From an uncultured Litoreibacter sp. (GTDB taxonomy: Bacteria > Pseudomonadota > Alphaproteobacteria > Rhodobacterales > Rhodobacteraceae), in contig CANLOU010000002.1 in the NCBI GenBank assembly GCA_947492995.1, positions 558,001 through 622,000 on the forward strand: a stretch of DNA of 64,000 nt. The letters run 5' to 3'. The notes below the pieces were generated by a model that worked only from the letters and a program-made list of their open reading frames with translations, had not been told where the DNA came from and did not search any database. Numbering within the stretch: the first letter of the stretch is position 1; every line of letters starts with the position of its first letter. This document shows, one piece after another, positions 8,773 through 17,637 of the stretch. The position numbers and the translations under genes were made by a program.

Positions 8773-9566
8773 TCCGAGTAGTTTTTGCCTGCATCTTGCT
8801 TATGACGACGCAGGTTTTTGCCGACAGCATGAGGATGGCCGTCACCACGAGCTTTCACAATTCTGGCCTTTCCGATGTTTTGCTGCCTGAGATCAAGGCC
8901 GATATCGGGTTGGATGTGCGGCTGTTGGTCGTGGGCACCGGTCAGGCATTGAAGCTGGGCCGCGCGGGAGACGTGGACGCCATTTTGGTTCATTCCAAAG
9001 CTGCGGAGCTGGCTTTCGTGGAAAGCGGTTTTGGCACGCATCGCCGCGAGATTATGTATAACGATTTTGTCGTTGTTGGGCCTGGCGACGACCCGGCAAA
9101 TGTAAGCAGCGCGACAACGGCCATCGAGGCGTTTCAACGTCTGCACGCCGCCGAACATCTTTTGGTCAGCCGTGGTGATGAAAGCGGCACTCACAAGAAA
9201 GAGGCGTCGCTTTGGCAAGCCGCAGCAATTGATCCCTCCGCGCTTGGTGCGTGGTACAAAGCCGTGGGCGCGGGAATGGGCGCAAGCCTTAATACTGCGT
9301 CCGGGCTGAACGCCTACATCATGTCAGACCGTGCCAGTTGGTTAAACTTCGGCAATAAGGGCGAGCTTGAACTTCTGTTTTCGGGCGATCCGCTGCTTTT
9401 CAACCAATACGCATACTTACCTGTCAGCGCGGCCCGGCACCCCCATGTGAAAGCTGACGCGGCACAGGCTTTGGAGCGTTGGTTGACGTCCTCCAAGGCG
9501 CAGCAGCTTATTGACGGGTATAGAATTGGGGGGGAAGCCTTGTTCGTCTTCAACGCCGTTCCCTGA
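8769..9566 (+). CDS. tupA: tungstate-binding periplasmic protein
   Basis: A 265-residue exported solute-binding protein. A signal peptide ends near VFADSM. Family signatures are clear: TTSFHNSGLSDVLLPE, VVGTGQALKLGRAGDVDAIL and MYNDFVVVGPGDDPA. These are characteristic of TupA, which binds tungstate very tightly and selectively over molybdate. The gene starts on a GTG overlapping the stop of tupC. The order is permease, ATPase, binding protein. Together with the upstream FDH genes it suggests that a tungsten cofactor is used. Confidence 0.93.
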   Translation: MIRVVFACILLMTTQVFADSMRMAVTTSFHNSGLSDVLLPEIKADIGLDVRLLVVGTGQALKLGRAGDVDAILVHSKAAELAFVESGFGTHRREIMYNDFVVVGPGDDPANVSSATTAIEAFQRLHAAEHLLVSRGDESGTHKKEASLWQAAAIDPSALGAWYKAVGAGMGASLNTASGLNAYIMSDRASWLNFGNKGELELLFSGDPLLFNQYAYLPVSAARHPHVKADAAQALERWLTSSKAQQLIDGYRIGGEALFVFNAVP

Positions 9567-9592
9567 CGGTTGAGTGACAGGCGCGGCTGATC

Positions 9593-10429
9593 TTAGTCAT
9601 CTCTTACGTGCCCCAAAGTGCTTGAAATCGTCGATGCGGCCCGCATGACATTGGCCGCTAACTCCTTGACCTTGTCCGAAGACACGCGGCTGGTCGGGCC
9701 AGAGACGGAAATGCCTGCGACGACTTCCCCGAACGCATCGTAAATTGGGGCGGCAATGCAACGCATGCCGAGGTTGCGTTCCTGATCGTCTACCGAAAAG
9801 CCGCATGTCTGTATCTTGTCGACTTCCAATTGAAGCGAGGCGAGGTCGGCCTTGGTATGTTCGGTGAAGGCTTCCAATCCAGCCTTCGCAAATTTGGTCA
9901 GCCGGTCTGGGGCGAAATCTGCCAGCAGCACTTTTCCAATGCCGGATGCATGCAGCGGTGACAGCGTTCCGGGTGGAAAAAACGCCCTAATCGGGGCGTG
10001 AGTTTCCACTTGGCTGACGAAAAGAACGAAGCCGTCTTTTTCGATTCCAAGGTTCGCGGTCTCACCTGTCGTTTTCATCAACTGCCTCAGAACGGGGCGG
10101 CTGCGTTCCACAAGGCTTGTGCGACGTAGAAAGGCAGAGCCGATCAAGAACGCTCCTGCGCCGACATGCCACGTCTGCATCTGCTCGTCACTTTCAACAA
10201 TGTCGTGAAGCGCCAGAGTGGTCAGCACGCGGTAAACGGTTGCGGGGGACGCGCCTAAACTTTGAGACAGCTCGCTGAGCGACGCGCTTTCCAAGCGCGC
10301 AACTTCAGCAAGAACGCCAAGCGCACGGTCGAGTGATTTGATGGTGTTTTGGTCAGGTTTTTCATTGAACGCCTTGGGCCTGCCACGTTGGCGGCGCTCT
10401 CTGACAGTGGGGGTGTCTGATACGGGCAT
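9593..10429 (-). CDS. bhcR: IclR-family regulator of the beta-hydroxyaspartate cycle genes
   Basis: A 278-residue regulator. The winged-helix domain is near residues 30-95 (SLDRALGVLAEVAR, SLSELSQSLGASPATVYRVL). The IclR effector-binding domain follows, with the ASGIGKVLLAD and GMRCIAAPIYDAFGEVVAGISVSGP motifs. The gene is divergent from bhcABCD, the usual place of BhcR, which is known to control the pathway in Paracoccus in response to glyoxylate. I chose the ATG at 10429. A GTG at 10465 would extend the protein by 12 residues, but it falls inside the best -10 element, which argues against it. Confidence 0.93.
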   Translation of the reverse strand: MPVSDTPTVRERRQRGRPKAFNEKPDQNTIKSLDRALGVLAEVARLESASLSELSQSLGASPATVYRVLTTLALHDIVESDEQMQTWHVGAGAFLIGSAFLRRTSLVERSRPVLRQLMKTTGETANLGIEKDGFVLFVSQVETHAPIRAFFPPGTLSPLHASGIGKVLLADFAPDRLTKFAKAGLEAFTEHTKADLASLQLEVDKIQTCGFSVDDQERNLGMRCIAAPIYDAFGEVVAGISVSGPTSRVSSDKVKELAANVMRAASTISSTLGHVRDD

Positions 10430-10440
10430 GCTATAGACTT

Positions 10441-10492
10441 TTTCATTAATGAAATAGAATTTCACATTATGAAAAAATTAAGCCACTGACAA
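10441..10492 (-). promoter_or_regulatory. bhcR promoter with two palindromic operator candidates
   Basis: Read on the minus strand, TTGTCA (10487-10492) and TAATGT (10464-10469) are separated by 17 bases, a good sigma-70 pair. An imperfect palindrome TTTCA-N5-TGAAA (10460-10474) covers the -10, and a perfect 14-base palindrome TTTCATTAATGAAA (10441-10454) lies just after the expected start point. A third partial site, TGAATTTCA (10527-10535), is closer to bhcA. These are plausible IclR-type sites for BhcR autoregulation and control of the divergent operon. No clean plus-strand -35/-10 pair was found. Confidence 0.6.
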
Positions 10493-10598
10493 CAAGGGAT
10501 TTATTGGAAATTTTGTGGTGAATACATGAATTTCAAAAAAATTGAGAAAGAATTTAGGGCGTCTTAGAAAGGGGTGAACCCGCGAGATGGAGGAAGTG

Positions 10599-11789
10599 AT
10601 GAGCTTTCAAAACCCAGTTTTTATTCCCGGCCCGACCAACATCCCCGAGGCGTTGCGCAAAGCCTGCGATATGACCACGATCGACCATCGCTCATCCGTG
10701 TTTGGCGATATTCTTCATCCTTGCATTGCCGGTGTCCGCAAGGTTCTGAAATCTAAAACGGCGCATGTCTTTATTTTCCCATCGACCGGAACCGGCGGTT
10801 GGGAGACCGCGTTGACCAACACGTTGTCACCCGGCGACGGGGTTCTGGCTGCACGCAACGGCATGTTCAGTCACCGCTGGATCGACATGTGCCAACGCCA
10901 CGGGCTTGACGTCAAAATTGTAGAAACGGCGTGGGGGCATGGACTGCCTGCTGACCAGTTTGAAGACATCCTAAGGGCCGATACCGGACATAAGATCAAA
11001 GCCGTTTTGGCCACGCATAACGAGACAGCGACGGGCGTAAAATCTGACATCGCAGCGCTGCGTAAGGCGCTGAATTCGGCAGGCCACCCGGCGATGCTGT
11101 TTGTAGATGGTGTCAGTTCCATCGGATCCATGGATTTCCGGATGGATGACTGGGGCGTCGATGTTGCGGTGACCGGCTCGCAAAAAGGGTTCATGCTGCC
11201 TGCTGGCCTTGCGATCGTTGGATTTAGCGGCAAAGCGAAGACGGCATCTGACACAGCCACCTTGCCGCGCACGTTCTTTTCCATCACGGATATGGCAAAC
11301 GGCTATGCGGCCGATGCGTTTCCCTACACGCCCCCGGTTGGGTTGATGAACGGGCTGAAAGTGTCGCTTGAAATGATCGCCCAAGAGGGGCTGGAAAACG
11401 TTTTCGCTCGTCACACGCGCATCGCGGACGGCGTCCGCGCGGCGGTCTCCGCTTGGGGGCTGGATCTGTGCGCTGTGTCGCCTGACCTTTACTCCGATAC
11501 AGTGTCGGCGATCTGCACGCCTGAGGGATTTAATGCCACAGACATCGTCACTCATGCAGCGGAGAACTACGGCATGGCCTTTGGTGTGGGTCTGGGTGAC
11601 GTCGCCGGCAAAGTGTTCCGCATCGGCCATTTAGGATCATTGACGGACGCGATGATGCTGTCGGGGCTTGGGGTGGCAGAGATGTGCATGGTCGATCTTG
11701 GTTTGGACATCAAACTGGGATCGGGAGTAGGGGCCGCGCAAGAGGTCTACCGCCACGGCCCGATGCCGGCCACCATAGGTGCAGCATGA
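10599..11789 (+). CDS. bhcA: L-aspartate:glyoxylate aminotransferase
   Basis: A 396-residue class V PLP aminotransferase. In the beta-hydroxyaspartate cycle it transfers the amino group of aspartate to glyoxylate, giving glycine and oxaloacetate. The PLP lysine is K196 in TGSQKGFMLPAG; the PSTGTGGWE loop near residue 61 and FVDGVSSIGS near 168 bind the cofactor. The ATG at 10599 is chosen because an ideal GGAGG lies at 10589-10593; the frame also has an ATG at 10587, but that overlaps the ribosome site. It is the first gene of a four-gene operon. Confidence 0.95.
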   Translation: MSFQNPVFIPGPTNIPEALRKACDMTTIDHRSSVFGDILHPCIAGVRKVLKSKTAHVFIFPSTGTGGWETALTNTLSPGDGVLAARNGMFSHRWIDMCQRHGLDVKIVETAWGHGLPADQFEDILRADTGHKIKAVLATHNETATGVKSDIAALRKALNSAGHPAMLFVDGVSSIGSMDFRMDDWGVDVAVTGSQKGFMLPAGLAIVGFSGKAKTASDTATLPRTFFSITDMANGYAADAFPYTPPVGLMNGLKVSLEMIAQEGLENVFARHTRIADGVRAAVSAWGLDLCAVSPDLYSDTVSAICTPEGFNATDIVTHAAENYGMAFGVGLGDVAGKVFRIGHLGSLTDAMMLSGLGVAEMCMVDLGLDIKLGSGVGAAQEVYRHGPMPATIGAA

Positions 11790-12760
11790 TGAAAGACAAC
11801 CCGGAGCCGTACATCCCGACCTTCCAAGATGTGAAAGATGCGCATGAGCGCATCAAACCCCACATTCATCGCACACCGGTTTTGACGTCGAGCTACCTCA
11901 ATGAGCAAGCCGGCTGCGAGATTTTTTTCAAATGTGAAAACTTCCAGAAGGCCGGGGCGTTCAAAGTGCGTGGCGCGTGCAACGCGGTTTTTGGCCTGTC
12001 CGATGAAGAGGCCGCCAAAGGCGTTTGCACCCACAGCTCTGGCAACCATGCGCTATCGTTATCTTATGCCGCTGGCCGACGCGGGATACCGTGCAATGTC
12101 GTCATGCCCCGCACAGCCCCCGATGCAAAGAAAGCGGCTGTTCGCGGCTATGGTGGGATCATCACCGAATGTGAGCCGTCCACATCGTCACGCGAGGACG
12201 TGTTCGCGCAGGTACAAGCCCGAACGGGCGGCGATTTTGTCCATCCTTATAACGATGCGCGGGTGATCGCAGGGCAGGGCACCTGTTCTCGCGAGTTGAT
12301 GGAACAAACCGACGGGCTGGACATGGTTGTGGCACCCATTGGTGGCGGCGGCATGATTTCCGGCACCTGCCTGACGCTGTCCAATATCGCGCCGGACGTG
12401 AAGATCATCGCCTCGGAGCCGGAGCAGGCAGACGACGCCGCGCGCAGCTTTAGGGCCGGTCACATCATCGCAGACGATGCACCGATTACGATTGCCGATG
12501 GGTTGAAGGTCCCCTTGAAGGACCTGACCTGGCATTTCGTGAAGACCCATGTGACGGACATTTTAACCGCCTCAGAAGACGAGATAATTGAGGCGATGAA
12601 AATCACCTGGCAACGCATGAAGCTGGTGATGGAGCCAAGCTGCGCTGTGCCATTCGCAACAATTCTCAAGAACAAGGACGTCTTCGCGGGCAAACGCGTG
12701 GGCGTCATAATCACCGGCGGAAACGTCGATCTGGCAAAGCTGCCATGGATGCAGTCGTAA
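11786..12760 (+). CDS. bhcB: beta-hydroxyaspartate dehydratase
   Basis: A 324-residue fold-type II PLP enzyme of the threonine dehydratase/serine racemase family. In this cluster it removes water from (2R,3S)-beta-hydroxyaspartate to give iminosuccinate. The PLP lysine is K60 in AGAFKVRGACNAV, and the phosphate-binding glycine loop is GGGGMISG near residue 188. The start overlaps the stop of bhcA (ATGATGA); the second ATG at 11789 is equally possible. By fold alone it could be called threo-3-hydroxyaspartate ammonia-lyase; the operon decides the name. Confidence 0.94.
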   Translation: MMKDNPEPYIPTFQDVKDAHERIKPHIHRTPVLTSSYLNEQAGCEIFFKCENFQKAGAFKVRGACNAVFGLSDEEAAKGVCTHSSGNHALSLSYAAGRRGIPCNVVMPRTAPDAKKAAVRGYGGIITECEPSTSSREDVFAQVQARTGGDFVHPYNDARVIAGQGTCSRELMEQTDGLDMVVAPIGGGGMISGTCLTLSNIAPDVKIIASEPEQADDAARSFRAGHIIADDAPITIADGLKVPLKDLTWHFVKTHVTDILTASEDEIIEAMKITWQRMKLVMEPSCAVPFATILKNKDVFAGKRVGVIITGGNVDLAKLPWMQS

Positions 12761-12771
12761 GGAGAAGTCCG

Positions 12772-13935
12772 ATGAAAGACGCAATCAATTATGACGACCT
12801 TGAGGTTGGATTTGACGTGCCAGCACTCCCCGGCATGGAGGAGGCCGATATAGAAACCCCGTGCCTTGTGCTCGACCTGGACGCGTTGGAGCGCAATATC
12901 GTGAAGATGGGCACCTTTGCCAAAGAAATGGGCGTGCGCCACCGGGTCCATGGCAAGATGCACAAGTCAGTCGATGTGGCGTTGTTGCAGGAAAAACTGG
13001 GCGGCTCGGTCGGCGTGTGTTGCCAGAAAGTGTCGGAGGCCGAGGTCTTTGCGCGAGGCGGCATCAAGGACGTCATGGTGTCCAACCAAGTGACGCAACC
13101 TACCAAGATCGACCGGCTGGCGCGTTTGCCGCTGCTGGGTACGCGGGCGATTTGCTGCGTGGACGACCCCGCCAATGTGCCGAACCTGTCTGCGGCGGCT
13201 GTGAAGCATGGCACGCAGATCGAATGCGTCGTTGAGATCGACTGCGGCGCGGGCCGCTGTGGCGTGACCACCACCCAGGAAGTCGTCGACATCGCCACCC
13301 TGATCGACGGCTCAGAGGGGCTCAAATTCGCGGGCCTGCAGGCCTATCAGGGTGCCATGCAGCACATGGACAGCTACGATGACCGCAAAGCCAAAATCGA
13401 CGTGGCCGTGGCGCAAGTGGCCGAGGCGATTGAGGCGCTTAAAGGTGTCGGCTTGGAGTGCGACATTGTTGGCGGCGGCGGCACCGGGTCCTACTATTTC
13501 GAGGGGAATTCCGGCGTTTTCAACGAGTTGCAATGTGGCTCCTACGCCTTCATGGACGCTGATTATGGGCGCATTCTGGACAAGAATGGCAACCGCATCG
13601 ACCAAGGCGAATGGGAGAACGCCCTATTCATCCTGACCTCCGTTATGTCGCATGCCAAGGACGACCTGGCGGTTGTCGATGCGGGGTTGAAGGCCCAATC
13701 CATCGACAGCGGATTGCCAGTGGTCCATGGCCGTGATGACGTCAAATACTTCAAATGTTCTGACGAGCACGGCGTGATCCGTGACAAGGACCGAGCCCTC
13801 AAAGTGAATGACAAGCTGAAATTGGTGCCCGGCCATTGCGACCCGACATGCAACGTCCACGATTGGTATGTGGGTGTTCGGAACGGAAAAGTTGAAACGC
13901 TGTGGCCGGTGTCGGCCCGCGGCAAAGCGTATTGA
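12772..13935 (+). CDS. bhcC: beta-hydroxyaspartate aldolase
   Basis: A 387-residue fold-type III (alanine racemase-like) PLP aldolase of the D-threonine aldolase family. It condenses glycine with a second glyoxylate to form beta-hydroxyaspartate, the key carbon-joining step. The probable PLP lysine is K62 in RVHGKMHKS. A C-terminal metal site is suggested by PGHCDPTCNVHDW. The ATG at 12772 has aaggag 7-8 bases upstream; an earlier in-frame ATG at 12745 lies inside bhcB. Confidence 0.95.
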   Translation: MKDAINYDDLEVGFDVPALPGMEEADIETPCLVLDLDALERNIVKMGTFAKEMGVRHRVHGKMHKSVDVALLQEKLGGSVGVCCQKVSEAEVFARGGIKDVMVSNQVTQPTKIDRLARLPLLGTRAICCVDDPANVPNLSAAAVKHGTQIECVVEIDCGAGRCGVTTTQEVVDIATLIDGSEGLKFAGLQAYQGAMQHMDSYDDRKAKIDVAVAQVAEAIEALKGVGLECDIVGGGGTGSYYFEGNSGVFNELQCGSYAFMDADYGRILDKNGNRIDQGEWENALFILTSVMSHAKDDLAVVDAGLKAQSIDSGLPVVHGRDDVKYFKCSDEHGVIRDKDRALKVNDKLKLVPGHCDPTCNVHDWYVGVRNGKVETLWPVSARGKAY

Positions 13936-13947
13936 GGGATTTCGATC

Positions 13948-14916
13948 ATGATAATCGTCCCAGAACGTGAGATCGCAAATCTGATGACCCGCGACGCGGC
14001 CTTTGACGCGGTGGAACGCGTCTTTGCGGCAATGGCGGCCAAAGATGCCTATAATTTTCCGGTTGTCCGAGAAGCCATTGGCCATGAAGACGCGCTTTAC
14101 GGCTTTAAGGGAGGGTTTGACCAATCAGGAATGACCCTCGGCCTGAAAGCAGGTGGCTATTGGCCCAACAACTTGGCGACGCGCAACGAGATCAATCACC
14201 AGTCCACCATTTTTCTGTTTGATCCCGACACCGGAAAGGCGTCCGCTATGGTGGGGGGGAACCTATTGACGGCGCTGCGCACGGCGGCGGCGTCGTCTGT
14301 TTCTATCAAGCATTTGGCCCCGCGAAACGCCAAAGTTCTGGGGATGATCGGAGCCGGACATCAATCCACTTTCCAGATGCGCGCGGCTGTTGAACAACGT
14401 GATTTTGAGAAAGTCATAGGCTGGAATTATCACCCGGAGATGTTGTCGCGCTTGGCCGACCTCGCGCAGGAGCTTGGTCTGCCGTTCGAGGCGGTTGAGC
14501 TTAACCAACTGGGCGAGGAGGCCGACGTCATCATCTCGATCACCTCGGCATTCTCTCCATCTTTGATGGACGCCCATGTCAAAGGCGGCACCCATATTGC
14601 CTGCATGGGAACAGATACGAAGGGCAAGCAGGAGGTGGATGCAGCACTGGTCGCGCGCGCGACCGTTTTCACGGACGAGGTGGCGCAAGCGATCAGCATT
14701 GGTGAATGCCAGCATGCCATCGCGGCGGGCGCGATCACGCCAACAGATGTGGCCGAGCTTGGCGCAGTGATTAACGGTGCCATTGCCGGACGCAGCTCCG
14801 ACGAGGAAGTCACGTTGTTTGACGGAACAGGGGTTGGATTGCAGGACCTTGCCGTTGCGTCCTCGGTGGTAGATCTGGCGGTCGCGCAGGGCGTGGCAAT
14901 CGACGTCGATTTCTAG
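13948..14916 (+). CDS. bhcD: iminosuccinate reductase
   Basis: A 322-residue NAD(P)-binding protein of the ornithine cyclodeaminase/mu-crystallin family. In the cycle it reduces iminosuccinate to L-aspartate, which re-enters at BhcA. The Rossmann glycine motif is GMIGAGHQS near residue 132, preceded by LLTALRTAAASSVS, the usual substrate/cofactor region. It is the last gene of the bhc operon and ends 6 bases from the convergent cueR. Confidence 0.94.
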   Translation: MIIVPEREIANLMTRDAAFDAVERVFAAMAAKDAYNFPVVREAIGHEDALYGFKGGFDQSGMTLGLKAGGYWPNNLATRNEINHQSTIFLFDPDTGKASAMVGGNLLTALRTAAASSVSIKHLAPRNAKVLGMIGAGHQSTFQMRAAVEQRDFEKVIGWNYHPEMLSRLADLAQELGLPFEAVELNQLGEEADVIISITSAFSPSLMDAHVKGGTHIACMGTDTKGKQEVDAALVARATVFTDEVAQAISIGECQHAIAAGAITPTDVAELGAVINGAIAGRSSDEEVTLFDGTGVGLQDLAVASSVVDLAVAQGVAIDVDF

Positions 14917-14922
14917 TGGGGA

Positions 14923-15318
14923 TCAGGCTTGCTCAGGGTCCCCAAGCCCCGTCAAAATCGGGCAGTCAGGGCGGTTGTCGCCCGCACATGATGTGACCAA
15001 GCCACTCAGGGTTTCGTGCATTGCGTTCAGAGCCGAGATTTTGTCTTCGATCGACGCCAAATGTTGACCTGCGATCCTTTTCACATCGGCGCTGGCGCGG
15101 CTTTTATCTTCCCATAGCTCCAGCAAGGCACGGCAGTCTTCAATGGTGAATCCAAGGGCTCGGGCGCGTGCAAGAAATGTCAGCTTGTGAATGTCGGCTG
15201 CCAAGAAACTGCGGTAGCCGTTTGCGTCGCGCTGCGGGCGGATCAGGGCAATGTCTTCATAATAGCGGATTGTCTTGGCGGGCAGCCCGGTCTTGGCGGA
15301 GGCTTGGCCGATATTCAT
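14923..15318 (-). CDS. cueR: CueR-type copper-responsive MerR regulator
   Basis: A 131-residue MerR-family activator. The helix-turn-helix is at the N-terminus (MNIGQASAKTGLPAKTIRYYE), then a coiled dimerisation helix. Two metal-binding cysteines sit in the C-terminal loop, C111 and C119 (CAGDNRPDCP), the spacing used by CueR for Cu(I). The start overlaps the stop of copA as ATGA, so the regulator is second in an autoregulated copA-cueR operon. Confidence 0.92.
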   Translation of the reverse strand: MNIGQASAKTGLPAKTIRYYEDIALIRPQRDANGYRSFLAADIHKLTFLARARALGFTIEDCRALLELWEDKSRASADVKRIAGQHLASIEDKISALNAMHETLSGLVTSCAGDNRPDCPILTGLGDPEQA

Positions 15319-17570
15319 GCGCGCGCTCCCGCTGACAAGCTTCGTAGTCGCAACGCATTGCTCAAGACAAACAGGCTCGACAAGGCCATGGCAGCTGCCG
15401 CCAGCATCGGTGACAAAAGCGTCCCGTTCATTGGGTACAGGATGCCAGCGGCCACCGGGATAAGTGCTACGTTATATGCAAAGGCCCAGAATAGATTTTG
15501 GCGGATATTTCGCATTGTGGCGCGGCTGACGCGAATGGCCTGAGCCACGCTTGAAAGCGTCCCAGACATCAAAACGATGTCGGCCGTTTCCATGGCCACA
15601 TCGGTTCCCGTGCCAACGGCAATTCCAATATCCGCCGAAGACAGCGCAGGGGCGTCGTTGATCCCGTCGCCCACAAACACAACCACATCGCTGGGGCTTG
15701 CAACCTCCTTCAATGCGGCAGCCTTTTCGCCCGGCAAAAGATCAGCAAAGATAGAGGTGATCCCAAGCTCGGTGCCAACAACATTTGCCGTTTTTGAGGC
15801 GTCGCCGGTCAACATCGCTGTGCGCAGCCCCATGGCATGCAATGCCTGTATCGCGTCATGGCTGTCAGGCTTGATCCGATCAGAGATGCCCAGCAATGCC
15901 ACAAGCCGACCCTCGATTGCCACGAAGACCGGGGTCGCGCCGTTGCCGCTGAGGTCGGCGGCCTGTGCCTCAAGCGGCGCAACTCCGACCCCATGTTCTG
16001 CCATCAAGGCGGCGTTGCCAATAACAACGGCTGAACCGCCAACCGTCCCGGAGACGCCCCGCCCGGTATGGGACATGAAATTCTCAACCTCGGGGCGGCG
16101 CATGTCACCGAGCGACGCGTCATTAACGATTGCTTTGGCAAGGGGATGCTCTGATAGGGCCTCAACGGCTGCGACCTTTTGCATGACATCGCCGCGCGCG
16201 GTCTCGTCGACCAGTACGACATCTGTCACCGTTGGCTGTCCCGCTGTCAGGGTTCCGGTTTTGTCGAACGCAACAACTGTGGCACCGGACAAGCTTTGCA
16301 ACACGTCGCCCTTGCGAAACAGGATCCCAAGCTCTGCGGCGCGGCCTGTCGCGACCATGATCGAAGTGGGCGTCGCCAAACCCATGGCGCAGGGACATGC
16401 GACGATCAGAACGGATACACCCGCGACCAATGCCAAGCTCGCAGCAGCGTTTGGCACAACAACAAGCCAAAGCAGAACCGTCAGCGCCGCTATTGCAAGA
16501 ACGACGGGAACAAAAACGGCGATCACTTTGTCGACGGCAGCTTGTATCGGCAGCTTGGCCGCCTGGGCTTGTTCCACCATCCGCAAGATGCTGGCCAAAA
16601 CAGTTTGATCCCCGACCGCTGTCGCACGGAATTCCAGGGTGCCTGCACCGTTGATGGTGCCGCCGGTCAGCGGGTCGTTCCCAGACTTTAGGACGGGTGT
16701 TGGTTCGCCCGTTATCATGCTTTCATCAACCCAACTTTCGCCGGACAGGACGGTGCCGTCTGTCGGCAACTGCGCGCCAGGGTAGAGCCTTATGACGTCA
16801 CCGACCTCCAGATGTTCCGACGGGATTTCTTCCCAAGCGCCGCTGCGCTTGATTGTTGCGGTTCTGGGTTGCAACGACAGCAGGGCCCGAATGGCTGCGC
16901 CTGTGCGGGTTTTGGCGCGCGCCTCAAACCATCGGCCAAGAAGGATCAGCGTGACAATGACCGCAGCCGCCTCAAAGTAGACAACGGCCGTCCCTGCAGG
17001 CAGCAGGCTTGGCGCAAACAAAGCCACGCTGGAATAGATCCAAGCCGCCCCGGTCCCCAGCGCGACTAGAGAGTTCATATCGGGCGCACCTCGCAGCAGG
17101 GCAGGCCAGCCCTTCACCATAAATCGACGCCCCGGCCAGATCAGAACCAACGTCACCAGCAAAAATTGAAGTGCCCAGCTGCTTTGCTGCCCAATGACCG
17201 TGTCTATCAAGCCAGCAACGCCGGGAATGAAATGGGAGCCCATTTCCATCGCGAAAACAGGCAGGGTTAGCCCACCCGCAATCAGTGTATCACGCCGTAA
17301 TTGGTCGGTTTCAGCCACGCGCTGTTGGGCAACATCGTCCGGCGACAAAGATGACTTCAGAACTGCGGGGTAGCCCGCCGCGGTCACGGTCGCGGCCAGC
17401 CCGCTTGCGGTTTGCGTTCCTTCGTTGAAGCGGATCGTGGCGCTTTCGGTTGCAAGGTTTACGACCGCTTCTATGACGTCGGGGGAGGCATTCAACGTGC
17501 GTTCAACCCTGGACGCGCAAGCGGCGCAGGACATGCCGGAAACGGCGAGCGTTGTGGTCAATGTGGTCAT
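15315..17570 (-). CDS. copA: Cu(I)-exporting P1B-type ATPase
   Basis: A 751-residue membrane ATPase that pumps Cu(I) out of the cytoplasm. It has one N-terminal metal-binding domain (GMSCAACAS, C15 and C18), the membrane metal motif CPC at 392-394, the phosphorylated Asp436 in DKTGTLT, the TGE loop in MITGEP, and GDGINDAPAL near the C-terminal hinge. Some homologues carry two N-terminal metal domains; only one is seen here. A CueR-type promoter lies directly upstream. Confidence 0.96.
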   Translation of the reverse strand: MTTLTTTLAVSGMSCAACASRVERTLNASPDVIEAVVNLATESATIRFNEGTQTASGLAATVTAAGYPAVLKSSLSPDDVAQQRVAETDQLRRDTLIAGGLTLPVFAMEMGSHFIPGVAGLIDTVIGQQSSWALQFLLVTLVLIWPGRRFMVKGWPALLRGAPDMNSLVALGTGAAWIYSSVALFAPSLLPAGTAVVYFEAAAVIVTLILLGRWFEARAKTRTGAAIRALLSLQPRTATIKRSGAWEEIPSEHLEVGDVIRLYPGAQLPTDGTVLSGESWVDESMITGEPTPVLKSGNDPLTGGTINGAGTLEFRATAVGDQTVLASILRMVEQAQAAKLPIQAAVDKVIAVFVPVVLAIAALTVLLWLVVVPNAAASLALVAGVSVLIVACPCAMGLATPTSIMVATGRAAELGILFRKGDVLQSLSGATVVAFDKTGTLTAGQPTVTDVVLVDETARGDVMQKVAAVEALSEHPLAKAIVNDASLGDMRRPEVENFMSHTGRGVSGTVGGSAVVIGNAALMAEHGVGVAPLEAQAADLSGNGATPVFVAIEGRLVALLGISDRIKPDSHDAIQALHAMGLRTAMLTGDASKTANVVGTELGITSIFADLLPGEKAAALKEVASPSDVVVFVGDGINDAPALSSADIGIAVGTGTDVAMETADIVLMSGTLSSVAQAIRVSRATMRNIRQNLFWAFAYNVALIPVAAGILYPMNGTLLSPMLAAAAMALSSLFVLSNALRLRSLSAGARA

Positions 17571-17602
17571 GAAACGGGCCAGCCCTTTGTCAGTCGACCC
17601 CC

Positions 17603-17633
17603 TTCATAAGGGTTCCCGTGGCTGGAAGGTCAA
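17603..17633 (-). promoter_or_regulatory. CueR-type promoter of copA-cueR with 19-base spacer
   Basis: On the minus strand, TTGACC (17628-17633) and TATGAA (17603-17608) are separated by 19 bases, the over-long spacer typical of MerR-family promoters. The spacer carries the dyad ACCTTCC-N7-GGAACCC, close to the CueR consensus of CCTTCC and GGAAGG half-sites. It stands just after the stop of the DUF2125 gene and 33 bases before the copA start codon. Confidence 0.8.
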
Positions 17634-17637
17634 GCCC

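Noticed and set aside
10430-10465. GTG start for bhcR at 10465
   Set aside because: The codon falls in the -10 element and operator; the ATG at 10429 fits a normal leader.
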